From Bacteroidota bacterium (lineage in GTDB: Bacteria; Bacteroidota; Rhodothermia; Rhodothermales; UBA10348), in contig JAQCDI010000108.1 of the NCBI GenBank assembly GCA_027620595.1, positions 1 to 8,027 on the forward strand: DNA of 8,027 nt, read 5' to 3'. Positions 1 to 7,529 of the stretch are shown in pieces. Within the stretch, counting starts at the first letter, position 1. Every line of letters begins with the position of its first letter. The position numbers and the translations under genes were made by a program. The notes under the pieces were generated by a model. That model saw only the letters and a program-made list of their open reading frames with translations. It had not been told where the DNA came from and made no database searches.

Positions 1-585
1 CGAGTGTGGGAAGTCCAAGATCCGCTGATCATTCGTGTAGGCGTGAATCGTGGTCATCATGCCGCGCTCGATGCCGAATGTGTCGTCGAGGACCTTCGCC
101 ATAGGAGCCAGGCAGTTCGTCGTGCAGGAGGCGTTCGAGAGGATGGTCTCGTTGCCGGTCAGCACGTCGTCATTGACGCCGAGCACGACGGTGGCATCCA
201 CTTCGCCGCTGGCAGGGGCTGAAATGACTACTTTCTTGGCACCGGCCTGCAGGTGCAGCCCGGCTTTCTCCCGGCTGCGGAAGATGCCCGTGGATTCCAC
301 GACAACGTCCGTATTCAATTCGCCCCAGGGCAGGTCGGCCGGGTTGCGCTGGGAGAATACCGGGATGCGCTTGCCATTGACGATGAGGGCGCCTTCCGCG
401 GCTTCCACCGTGCCCGGGAAGCGTCCGTGCACCGAGTCGTACTTGAGCAGGTGGGCAAGGGTGGCGGCGTCGGTCAGGTCGTTGACCCCGATCACGTCGA
501 ATTCTGCCGAGTTGCGCTCCACGATGGAGCGGAATACCAGTCGTCCGATGCGGCCGAAGCCGTTGATGCCGAGTCGAATAGCCAT
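1..585 (-). CDS. gap: Glyceraldehyde-3-phosphate dehydrogenase, type I (3' end outside window)
   Basis: This enzyme catalyses the reversible NAD(P)-dependent oxidative phosphorylation of glyceraldehyde 3-phosphate to 1,3-bisphosphoglycerate, in the cytoplasm, in glycolysis and gluconeogenesis. The first 195 residues of a protein usually about 335 long are visible; the rest lies left of the window. The N-terminus has the Rossmann dinucleotide motif GINGFGRIGR (residues 6-15). Asn35-Asp36 ends the second beta strand, and the acidic residue there is typical of NAD-using forms. The active-site block SNASCTTNCLAP places the nucleophile at Cys154 and the general base at His181. The 27-residue spacing matches the family. 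Pro193 corresponds to the Pro of the Leu-Pro pair found in NAD-preferring catabolic enzymes, with Phe192 in place of Leu. The ATG at 585-583 gives the standard N-terminus and has no Shine-Dalgarno sequence. The gene is divergent from everything else here and probably has its own promoter in 586-994. Confidence 0.97.
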   Translation of the reverse strand, partial: MAIRLGINGFGRIGRLVFRSIVERNSAEFDVIGVNDLTDAATLAHLLKYDSVHGRFPGTVEAAEGALIVNGKRIPVFSQRNPADLPWGELNTDVVVESTGIFRSREKAGLHLQAGAKKVVISAPASGEVDATVVLGVNDDVLTGNETILSNASCTTNCLAPMAKVLDDTFGIERGMMTTIHAYTNDQRILDFPHS

Positions 586-667
586 GGAGGAACCTGAGAA
601 TGGATGGAACGAGGCGTTTCAGGAAGAAATCTCGCTCCTCGGGCCCGCATTTGCATCGGCAACGCGC

Positions 668-675
668 CAAAAGTC
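668..675 (-). promoter_or_regulatory. Weak Bacteroidota-type -7 element for gap (candidate)
   Basis: Read leftward, the sequence GACTTTTG matches the Bacteroidota -7 consensus TAnnTTTG at five of its six fixed positions. It lies 82 bases upstream of the gap start codon, implying a leader of roughly 75 bases. I could not find a good -33 TTTG partner at the usual distance, so this is only a candidate. Confidence 0.2.
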
Positions 676-733
676 GGTTAAGAAAGCGGTTCCAGAGAGG
701 GGTTCGCCCGTGATGATCGGCATTCCGCGTCCT

Positions 734-788
734 GCAGGGTGCCCTGCTGACGGGGTGGCCCTACGGCCCGGGGGGCGGTTCACCCCCG
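734..788. repeat. Cluster of three adjacent inverted repeats
   Basis: Three dyads lie nearly end to end. The first is GCAGGG-TG-CCCTGC (734-747), a 14-base dyad broken only at its two central bases. The second is GGCC-CTAC-GGCC (757-768). The third is CGGGGG, an eight-base loop, then CCCCCG (769-788). None is followed by a T-run on either strand, so they do not look like intrinsic terminators. They sit about 150-200 bases upstream of the gap start and about 210-260 bases upstream of the TPR gene. Possible roles are an operator for a dimeric regulator or structure in a leader RNA; the sequence alone does not decide. Confidence 0.4.
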
Positions 789-861
789 TGATCGATCCGT
801 GAAGGGCAGCAGAGGGTATTTCAAAAAAACAGGGAAACATCGTCCGAGGTCCGCGCATTCG

Positions 862-890
862 TTGCTCCGCGCCCGGAAAGAGGCTATTTT
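862..890 (+). promoter_or_regulatory. Candidate promoter for the TPR-ntrX-lolD-pdxH group
   Basis: TTGCTC (862-867) and TATTTT (885-890) are separated by 17 bases, the spacing expected for a primary sigma factor. The second box also fits the first half of the Bacteroidota TAnnTTTG element. It is about 105 bases upstream of the TPR start codon and in the right orientation. The match is partial (TTG of the -35; four of six in the -10), so it is a best guess for the group's promoter. Confidence 0.3.
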
Positions 891-994
891 CAGCGTCTTT
901 GCTTCCTTCCACTTCTTCCGCCGATGCGGGCAGCGGATTGCGCCTCCAGGCCATCTGCCCCGATCGGGACCATCCGAACCCGCGACACGCACTC

Positions 995-1693
995 ATGTCC
1001 ACTCTCAGCCCCACCAAGAAAGTATCCCGTCGCCAGGAATTGCGTCAGGACACGGTTGTCACCTTCTATGCCCGGGCCCTGGACCTCATTGAGAACCACC
1101 GCCAGACCGTATACCAGGTCCTCGGCGGACTGGTGTTCCTCGTCGTGGCAGTCCTCGGCTGGAACTGGTACCAGTCCAACCAGAACGACAAGGCGCTGAG
1201 CGAGATGGCCGAAGCGGTCCGACTCTATGAAGCTGGATCCTGGACGGCTGCCCTCGACGGAGACGCCTCGTTCTCGGGCCTGATCGACATTGCCGACCGC
1301 TTCGGCGGCACGACGTCGGGCAACCTGGCTCGTTTCTACACCGCCGATGCCCTGTTCCGCACCGGAGAAATGGACCGAGCGCTGGAATATTTCCAGGACT
1401 ACGACAAGGGTGCCGACTACATCGGGGCCTCGGCGTTTGCCGGCGAAGCTGCCATCTACGAACTGCGGGGCGAGCATGAGCGTGCCGGTGACCTGTACCT
1501 GCGCGCTGCCAACGTTTTCCGCAGTGACATCACTTCGCCGATGTACCTGTCCAACGCGGCGCGGGCCTACGCTGCCAGTGGCAAGGTGAACGATGCGGCC
1601 GATGCGCTGGAAGCCATCCGGGACGATTTTCCTGATTCGCAGGCGGCACGCAACATCGACTACCGTCTGGCTGCCCTGGGCAAAGCCGGCTGA
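995..1693 (+). CDS. Membrane-anchored tetratricopeptide-repeat protein (YfgM-like, Bacteroidota type)
   Basis: A 232-residue protein with one membrane segment followed by helical repeats. The N-terminal 40 residues are basic (Lys8, Lys9, Arg12, Arg13, Arg17, Arg27, Arg36), followed by a hydrophobic helix at about 41-58. By the positive-inside rule the C-terminal part should face the periplasm. Residues 65-230 are Ala-rich helix pairs typical of TPRs. The stretch from about 84 to 133 (ALDGD..., GLIDIADRFGGT, GNLARFYTADALFRTGEMDRAL) resembles a conserved Bacteroidota family. By analogy with YfgM, a Sec-translocon-associated periplasmic chaperone, it may help envelope protein biogenesis; that is inference. 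I chose the ATG at 995 because an in-frame ATG at 899 would add 32 residues unlike the family and ahead of the basic N-terminus. There is no Shine-Dalgarno sequence. It is first in a group with the sigma-54 regulator 17 bases downstream. Confidence 0.85.
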   Translation: MSTLSPTKKVSRRQELRQDTVVTFYARALDLIENHRQTVYQVLGGLVFLVVAVLGWNWYQSNQNDKALSEMAEAVRLYEAGSWTAALDGDASFSGLIDIADRFGGTTSGNLARFYTADALFRTGEMDRALEYFQDYDKGADYIGASAFAGEAAIYELRGEHERAGDLYLRAANVFRSDITSPMYLSNAARAYAASGKVNDAADALEAIRDDFPDSQAARNIDYRLAALGKAG

Positions 1694-1710
1694 TCCACCC
1701 TCCGAACCGT

Positions 1711-3088
<1,378 letters not shown>

Positions 3089-3099
<11 letters not shown>

Positions 3100-3817
3100 C
3101 GTGGCCCATCTGCCCCACAACTCCGGCGGCGATCCCATCCTGCAGGTCAGCGGGTTGGCCAAGACCTATCCCTCGGCCGTCGGACAGCCCCTCGATGTCC
3201 TGAAGGATCTGGACCTGACGGTTCGCCGTGGCGAATTCCTGGCCATCACGGGCGAGTCCGGCACCGGCAAGAGCACGTTGCTGCACGTGCTCGGGGCGCT
3301 CGACCGGCCGGACGCCGGTTCGGTGATCATGGACGGGAAGGAAGTGTTCCGTCGGGACGACACCGCATTGTCGGCTTTCCGCAATCAGGCGGTCGGTTTT
3401 GTATTCCAGTTCCACCACCTGCTGCCTGAGTTCACGGCTGAGGAGAACGTGATGATGCCGGCCCTTATTGCCGGTCGCAAGCCGTCCCAGGTACGCGAAC
3501 GCGCCCGTCGTCTCCTGGCCGATGTCGGACTGTCCGCACGGGGACATCATCGTCCGGGAGAGCTCTCCGGTGGCGAGAAGCAGCGGGTGGCCATGGCCCG
3601 GGCCCTGATGAATGAACCTGCGCTCATTCTGGCCGACGAACCGAGCGGCAACCTGGACGAGAAGACAGCGGATTCGCTGCACACCGAATTGTTGCGGCTG
3701 TCCCGGGAGCAGGGGCAGACCTTCGTGGTTGTGACCCACAACCCGGAATTTGCGGCCATGGCCGATCGTAGACTGGTCCTGGAGCAGGGCAAGCTGCATG
3801 CTCCGACGTTGGCCTGA
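3089..3817 (+). CDS. lolD: Lipoprotein-releasing ABC transporter ATP-binding protein LolD
   Basis: A 242-residue ATPase of the LolD/MacB-type group. In the Lol system a LolD dimer powers the inner-membrane LolC/E (or LolF-like) permease to extract lipoproteins for transfer to the LolA carrier. Visible motifs: Walker A GESGTGKST (55-63), Q-loop Gln107 inside FVFQFHHLLPEFTA (a LolD hallmark), signature LSGGEKQRVA (159-168), Walker B LILADEP (179-185) and switch His217. Length fits the family (about 220-240), with about 15 extra N-terminal residues. The ATG at 3089 overlaps the regulator's 3' end by 11 bases, which suggests translational coupling. A GTG at 3101, two bases past the regulator's stop, is a reasonable alternative start. 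No permease gene is in view, so the partner must be encoded elsewhere. A related MacB-type or other three-component ATPase is possible, but the QFHHLLPEFTA string favours LolD. Confidence 0.9.
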
Positions 3818-3832
3818 AAGACAGAACGAATC

Positions 3833-4498
3833 ATGCGCTTCATCAAGAACATCAGGGCACTGCTGACATCGGGCGCCGGCATCCTCGTCGGGATGCCGGA
3901 TGCGGAATCTTCCGCCGATCCTTTTGCGCTCTTCAACGCGTGGTTTGCCGCAGCGCGGAAAGGTGGGCTCTACCTGCCCGAAGCCATGACCCTGGCCACG
4001 GCGACACCGGAAGGAAAACCGTCCTCGCGCATGGTGCTGCTCAAACAGGCAGACCACGCCGGGTTCGTGTTCTTCACCAACTACACCAGCCGCAAAGCGT
4101 CCGAACTGGATGCCAACCCGCACGCCGCGTTGCTCTTCCACTGGCCGATCCTGCAGCGGCAGGTGCGTGTCGAAGGAGCAGTGCAGCGGGTGAGCCGCGA
4201 AGAGTCGGCCGAGTATTATCACTCCAGGCCGCGCGGAAGCCAGATCGGCGCCTGGGCCTCGGATCAGTCCTCGCGCCTGGATGCCCGCGCCACCCTCGAG
4301 CAACGGGTAAAGGAATTCGAAGCCCGGTACCCGGAAGGCGAAGTGCCCCTGCCGGACCACTGGGGTGGGTATCGGGTTGTTCCGGAACGCATGGAATTCT
4401 GGCAGGGTCGGCCCTTCCGTCTGCACGATCGCATCATTTTTGAACGGAATCAAGAAGAACAGGGCGACGCATGGGTCACGCACCGACTCTATCCCTGA
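3833..4498 (+). CDS. pdxH: Pyridoxine/pyridoxamine 5'-phosphate oxidase
   Basis: This FMN enzyme oxidises pyridoxine or pyridoxamine 5'-phosphate to pyridoxal 5'-phosphate, the last step of de novo B6 synthesis and part of salvage; it acts as a cytoplasmic homodimer. The 221-residue protein has the FMN and substrate motifs at positions one less than my recollection of E. coli PdxH numbering: RMVLLK (66-71), Arg87-Lys88 in FFTNYTSRKAS, Gln110, Tyr128/Arg132/Ser136 in YYHSRPRGSQIGAWAS, Gln145-Ser146, Trp190, Arg196 and His198 in RLHDR, and Arg200. It ends in RLYP, like the family's RLxP. The near-identical register supports the ATG at 3833 over an in-frame ATG at 3893. The first 25 residues are atypical: a hydrophobic LLTSGAGILVG replaces the usual RREYTKGGL-like lid. 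It starts 15 bases after lolD and is the last gene of this group. Confidence 0.96.
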   Translation: MRFIKNIRALLTSGAGILVGMPDAESSADPFALFNAWFAAARKGGLYLPEAMTLATATPEGKPSSRMVLLKQADHAGFVFFTNYTSRKASELDANPHAALLFHWPILQRQVRVEGAVQRVSREESAEYYHSRPRGSQIGAWASDQSSRLDARATLEQRVKEFEARYPEGEVPLPDHWGGYRVVPERMEFWQGRPFRLHDRIIFERNQEEQGDAWVTHRLYP

Positions 4499-4881
4499 GA
4501 CTGTCCACCCATTCCCTCCTTTCGGAATGACGTTGCGCTCCGTCCTGATCGTGCCTTTCCTGGTGCTGCTGAAGGGGGGCAGTGTGCAGGAGCCTTCCCG
4601 AACGGGAGCTGGAGATCCGGATGGAACGGACTTCCCCGGGGCATCATGCCCTGCATGGGCTTGCCCGACACGTGGTGGATCTTTCGGTCCGTGATGGCCA
4701 GGGACGCAAGCCGGGTGTTACGCGCCCGGATCCCTGTCTGTGGAATGTAAGCGGGCCGCACCCTGCTGAGACAGGGTTCCTGCCGAACAAGTGGGAGCCA
4801 AGCGGGTTTGATACAGTCTGCCTGACGAATGGGGGAACCCCGAGAGGGTCTCTGCTTCGATCCGGCACTTCGCTCTGTTGA
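4499..4881. other. Gene-poor spacer with RNA-like secondary structure
   Basis: This 383-base stretch interrupts an otherwise compact rightward cluster. No frame gives a recognisable protein. Two small frames are worth recording: 4527-4694 (55 codons, with a hydrophobic N-terminus MTLRSVLIVPFLVLL) and 4582-4881 (GTG start, 99 codons, stop touching the next gene's ATG). Both have unconvincing codon use and no motif. Inverted repeats are dense: GCCC-TGCAT-GGGC (4648-4660), two bulged stem-loops (4699-4736 and 4751-4783), and GGGG-GAA-CCCC (4831-4841) followed by AGAG-GGT-CTCT (4843-4853). It could be a structured leader for the nrnA-pepA-pdxA group, a small RNA, or decayed coding sequence. I looked for and did not find the hallmarks of tmRNA, RNase P RNA, SRP RNA, or the TPP and cobalamin riboswitches. 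Confidence 0.55.
4699..4783 (+). other. Tandem bulged stem-loops upstream of nrnA (possible structured RNA)
   Basis: Two adjacent hairpins share the same plan. In the first, CAGGGA (4699-4704) pairs with TCCCTG (4731-4736), and CCGGGTG (4711-4717) pairs with CGCCCGG (4723-4729, one G-U) around a five-base loop. Six unpaired bases lie on the 5' side against one on the 3' side. In the second, GCGGG (4751-4755) pairs with CCTGC (4779-4783, one G-U), and ACCCTG (4760-4765) pairs with CAGGGT (4772-4777) around a six-base loop. Four unpaired bases lie 5' against one 3'. They are 14 bases apart and about 100 bases before nrnA. No T-run follows, so termination is unlikely. The pairings are seen directly; folding and function are inference, and the strand is assumed from the flanking genes. 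Confidence 0.35.
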
Positions 4882-5955
4882 ATGACCCCCGGACTACCCA
4901 TGCTTGCCGAGTTGATCGATGCCCTTCAGAACGCCCATCGGGTCGTCATTTCGACGCACACCCGACCGGATGGCGATGCGATCGGCTCTCAATTGGCGCT
5001 CGGGGCGTTCCTGCGAGCCAAGGGCAAACAGGTCTGGATGATCAATGCCGATCCCGTGCCTTACAATCTGGAGTGGCTGCCGGGCGCGGACGCCATCCGC
5101 GTGTATGATCATTCCGTGGAACTGGTGGAAGCCATGGCTTCGGCCGATGCCGTGATCATCGTGGACACCAACGCCGTCAGTCGGCTGGGTACCCCGGGGA
5201 ATCAGCTCAAGGGGGCGTCGGGGCGCCGGATCCTGATTGATCATCACACGGATCCCGAGACCTGGTTTGACCTGACCTATCGTCGGGAGTCGGCCTCGTC
5301 AACCGGCGAACTGCTATATGAATTGATGGCGGGATGGGACCTTGCAGGTATCACCGCTGAGGCCGCCGTGGCCCTGTACGTGGCCATCCTGACCGATACC
5401 GGGTCGTTCCGCTTTGCGCAGGTTACGCCTACCCTGCACCGCATGACGGCCGACCTGCTCGAGCGCTCGGCAATGAACCCTTCGGACATCTACGCCCGGG
5501 TGTACGATCGCAAATCCCCGGAGGGCATGAAACTGCTGGCTTCCGTGCTGTCTACGCAGCAGCTCCACTTTGACGGACGTGTCGGAATGCTCCTCGTAAC
5601 CCAGCAAATGCTGGAGGATACCGGTGCGCCGGTGGAGGAAACCGACGGATTCGTAAACATGTTGCTCAGCATCGAGGGTGTCGCCGTAGCTCTGTTGTTT
5701 ACCGAGACGGCCAAGGGCACCAAGATTTCCTTCCGCTCCAAAGGAGACTGGGAGGTCCACCGATGGGCGCAGCATTTTGGCGGCGGCGGACACCGCAATG
5801 CTGCGGGTGCTTTCGTCAAGGCGCGCCTTGACGACACAATACAGCAGACCATCAACACGGCCCCGCGCTTCCTCGATGTGCAGGCATCGGAGGATGGCCC
5901 GGAGCTCTCCGAGGAGGATGCAGCCTACCTGGCCATGCTGGGCGGTGGCAGTTGA
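4882..5955 (+). CDS. nrnA: DHH/DHHA1 phosphoesterase, NrnA-type (oligoribonuclease / pAp phosphatase)
   Basis: A 357-residue cytoplasmic phosphoesterase. Characterised NrnA enzymes degrade 2-5 nt RNA oligomers and dephosphorylate pAp to AMP, tying RNA turnover to sulfur assimilation. The DHH domain (about 10-170) has the metal-binding motifs in order: His26, Asp30 and Asp32 in STHTRPDGDAIGS, Asp95 in IIVDTN, Asp120-His121-His122 in LIDHHTD, and Asp172 in TDTGSF. The DHHA1 domain (about 225-320) has the substrate-binding signature GGGHRNAAGA (301-310) and ISFRSKG (282-288). The ATG at 4882 follows an untranslated structured spacer. The ATG at 4900 would start at MLAELIDAL, which is closer to the usual family N-terminus, and is an equally plausible start. 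An acidic tail (336-346) follows the last domain. It heads a group with pepA 67 bases downstream. Which of the two activities dominates, or whether it acts on cyclic dinucleotide products, cannot be read from sequence. Confidence 0.92.
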   Translation: MTPGLPMLAELIDALQNAHRVVISTHTRPDGDAIGSQLALGAFLRAKGKQVWMINADPVPYNLEWLPGADAIRVYDHSVELVEAMASADAVIIVDTNAVSRLGTPGNQLKGASGRRILIDHHTDPETWFDLTYRRESASSTGELLYELMAGWDLAGITAEAAVALYVAILTDTGSFRFAQVTPTLHRMTADLLERSAMNPSDIYARVYDRKSPEGMKLLASVLSTQQLHFDGRVGMLLVTQQMLEDTGAPVEETDGFVNMLLSIEGVAVALLFTETAKGTKISFRSKGDWEVHRWAQHFGGGGHRNAAGAFVKARLDDTIQQTINTAPRFLDVQASEDGPELSEEDAAYLAMLGGGS

Positions 5956-6022
5956 TGTCGTCTGTGTTGAATCATGGGGCCTGCGAGCCCGCCCCCCCTT
6001 TCCATTACCTGATCCAAACTCC
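5956..6022 (+). other. Short intergenic region between nrnA and pepA
   Basis: These 67 bases contain a C7 run (5990-5997 area) followed by TTT and no clear promoter, Shine-Dalgarno sequence or terminator. The frame leading into pepA stays open through it, but the translation is Pro/Arg-rich and unlike the aminopeptidase N-terminus, so the upstream in-frame start at 5777 is not used in this annotation. Confidence 0.5.
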
Positions 6023-7516
6023 ATGAAAGTATCCGTATCCACCATTTCACTGCAGGAACTCGATGTGGACCTGCTGATCGTTCCCGTAACGGTGGAAGCC
6101 GTGGCGGACGGTCTGGAGGCCCTCGTAGCGGCTTTTGGAGCCTCCATCGAACGTGCCCGGGTTGATATCAAGGGGGAAGCAGGAGATGTCCTGCTCATCT
6201 ATCCTGATGCAGGAACGGCCAAACGCCTGGTGTTGACCGGCATTGGAGACCGTTCGGCGGTCACATCCGAAATCCTCCGCAACGCGGCGGCTGAAGGGGC
6301 GCGCAGTGCGGCCAAGGTCCGTGCGGAGACCGTGGGGATTTCCGTTCCCGATCTGGATTCGGACGGCGACGAAGCTTCGCAGGCCCTGGTTGAAGGATTC
6401 ATCCTCGGCGGGTACCGGTTTGATCGCTATCGGACGGTAGAAGAGGAAGTGGTCATGGCCCAGCGGCTGGTCATCCAGACCACCGATCAGGACAAGCAGG
6501 TCCGGCGCGGTGCCGACCGCGGCCGCATCGTGGCCGAAGCGGTCTGCTCGGCCCGGGATCTGGTCAACCTGTCCCCCGACGAGAAGACACCGGTACTGCT
6601 ATCCAAGGCCATTGAGAAGTCGGCCAAGAAGCACGGCTATGAAGTGACGGTGTGGAACAAGGCGCTGATCGAAGAAGAGGGCATGGGAGGCTTGCTGGCC
6701 GTGAACCGCGGCAGCCAGGATCCGCCGACGTTTTCCGTGCTGGAATGGCACCCTGAGCACGCGCGCAATTCCCGACCGATCATCCTCGTGGGCAAGGGCG
6801 TCGTGTTCGACACCGGCGGCCTTTCCCTGAAGCCTACCAAGGGCTCGATGGACTCGATGAAGTCGGACATGGCCGGTGCGGCCGCCGTCATTGGCGCAAT
6901 GGAAGCCATTGCCAAGCTGGAGCTGCCCCTCTACGTGATCGGATTGATACCGGCAACGGACAACCGTCCGGGTGAGAAAGCCTACGTGCCGGGAGACGTG
7001 ATCCGCATGCATTCGGGCAAGACGGTCGAGGTGCTCAACACCGACGCCGAGGGCCGCATGATCCTGGCCGATGCCCTGTCCTACGCCACCAGCTTCTATC
7101 CCGAATTGGTCATCGATCTGGCCACGCTGACCGGCGCGGCCGTCATTGCCCTCGGCGACATCGTGGCAGCCGTCATGACCAACGAGGAGAAGGGAGCGGC
7201 CGAACGGCTCTCGGCCATGACGGCCGCGGGAGAGGCGTCCGGAGACCGGGTCCATCCGTTGCCCATGTTCGACGAATACAACGAACAGATCAAAAGCACC
7301 GTGGCCGACCTCAAGAATGTCGGAGGCCGCGAGGCGGGATCCATTACAGCTGCCAAGTTCCTTGAGCACTTCGTGGACTACCCCTGGATCCACCTGGATA
7401 TTGCCGGCCCTTCGTTCCTCGAGAAAAGCCGGGGATACAGGACCGTAGGAGGAACGGGCTTCGGCGTGCGCCTCCTGGTGCGGTTCCTGCAGGACATGGC
7501 CGAAAAGAAACGCTGA
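6023..7516 (+). CDS. pepA: Leucyl aminopeptidase, M17 family (cytosol aminopeptidase)
   Basis: This is a two-metal exopeptidase that removes N-terminal residues, preferring leucine, from peptides in the cytoplasm; the family forms homohexamers. The 497-residue length is normal (E. coli PepA is 503). The N-terminal M17 macro-like domain spans about 1-160 and the catalytic domain about 165-490. Predicted metal ligands are Lys258 and Asp263 in GKGVVFDTGG, Asp282 in MKSDMAG, and Asp341 and Glu343 in the family signature NTDAEGRM (339-346). Catalytic residues are Lys270 and Arg345. The segment KPTKGSMDSMKSDM carries one residue more than E. coli PepA between Lys270 and Asp282, as in many Bacteroidota homologues. 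The ATG at 6023 gives the expected start MKVSVST; the open frame extends back to 5777 inside nrnA but that part is not family-like. Some PepA proteins also bind DNA; nothing here shows that. pdxA follows after 13 bases. Confidence 0.97.
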   Translation: MKVSVSTISLQELDVDLLIVPVTVEAVADGLEALVAAFGASIERARVDIKGEAGDVLLIYPDAGTAKRLVLTGIGDRSAVTSEILRNAAAEGARSAAKVRAETVGISVPDLDSDGDEASQALVEGFILGGYRFDRYRTVEEEVVMAQRLVIQTTDQDKQVRRGADRGRIVAEAVCSARDLVNLSPDEKTPVLLSKAIEKSAKKHGYEVTVWNKALIEEEGMGGLLAVNRGSQDPPTFSVLEWHPEHARNSRPIILVGKGVVFDTGGLSLKPTKGSMDSMKSDMAGAAAVIGAMEAIAKLELPLYVIGLIPATDNRPGEKAYVPGDVIRMHSGKTVEVLNTDAEGRMILADALSYATSFYPELVIDLATLTGAAVIALGDIVAAVMTNEEKGAAERLSAMTAAGEASGDRVHPLPMFDEYNEQIKSTVADLKNVGGREAGSITAAKFLEHFVDYPWIHLDIAGPSFLEKSRGYRTVGGTGFGVRLLVRFLQDMAEKKR

Positions 7517-7529
7517 TCGCAGGTCGTCC

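Larger units (their letters stand above)
586..994. other. Divergent intergenic region between gap and the TPR gene
   Basis: These 409 bases separate two divergently transcribed genes, so promoters for both are expected here. I see no convincing gene: the open frames crossing it give low-complexity, Arg/Pro/Ser-rich translations with no recognisable motif. The region holds a cluster of three inverted repeats (734-788), an A7 run (823-829), one promoter-like element facing right (862-890) and one weak element facing left (668-675). No tRNA or other known RNA gene was recognised. Confidence 0.8.

Noticed and set aside
236..251. Sigma-54-like sequence TTGGCACCGGCCTGCA on the plus strand
   Set aside because: The GG to GC spacing is 11 rather than the required 12, and it lies inside gap antisense with no gene downstream in that direction.
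50..802. 250-codon plus-strand frame opposite gap
   Set aside because: The minus strand encodes clear GAPDH with active-site Cys and His; the plus frame is Ser/Arg/Pro-rich without homology I can recognise.
899..994. 32-codon N-terminal extension of the TPR gene
   Set aside because: It has no family resemblance and precedes the basic N-terminus and membrane segment; the ATG at 995 is the better start.
619..1017. 132-codon minus-strand frame filling the gap-TPR intergenic region
   Set aside because: It overlaps the TPR start, contains no motif, and its composition looks random for this GC content.
4511..4528. ATTCC...GGAAT inverted repeat just after pdxH as an intrinsic terminator
   Set aside because: The stem is only five pairs, AT-containing, with an eight-base loop and no T-run after it.
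4760..4790. CTGAGA near an ACCCTG/CAGGGT stem as a TPP riboswitch
   Set aside because: The rest of the thi-box (the AACCTGAT...TAATACCAGCG part) is missing, and the downstream genes are not thiamine genes.
4856..4863. TTCGATCC resembling a tRNA T-loop
   Set aside because: No flanking T-stem, anticodon arm or acceptor stem can be drawn around it.
5777..6022. 82-codon N-terminal extension of pepA starting inside nrnA
   Set aside because: The extension is Arg/Pro/Ser-rich and unlike M17 proteins; the ATG at 6023 gives the standard N-terminus and length.
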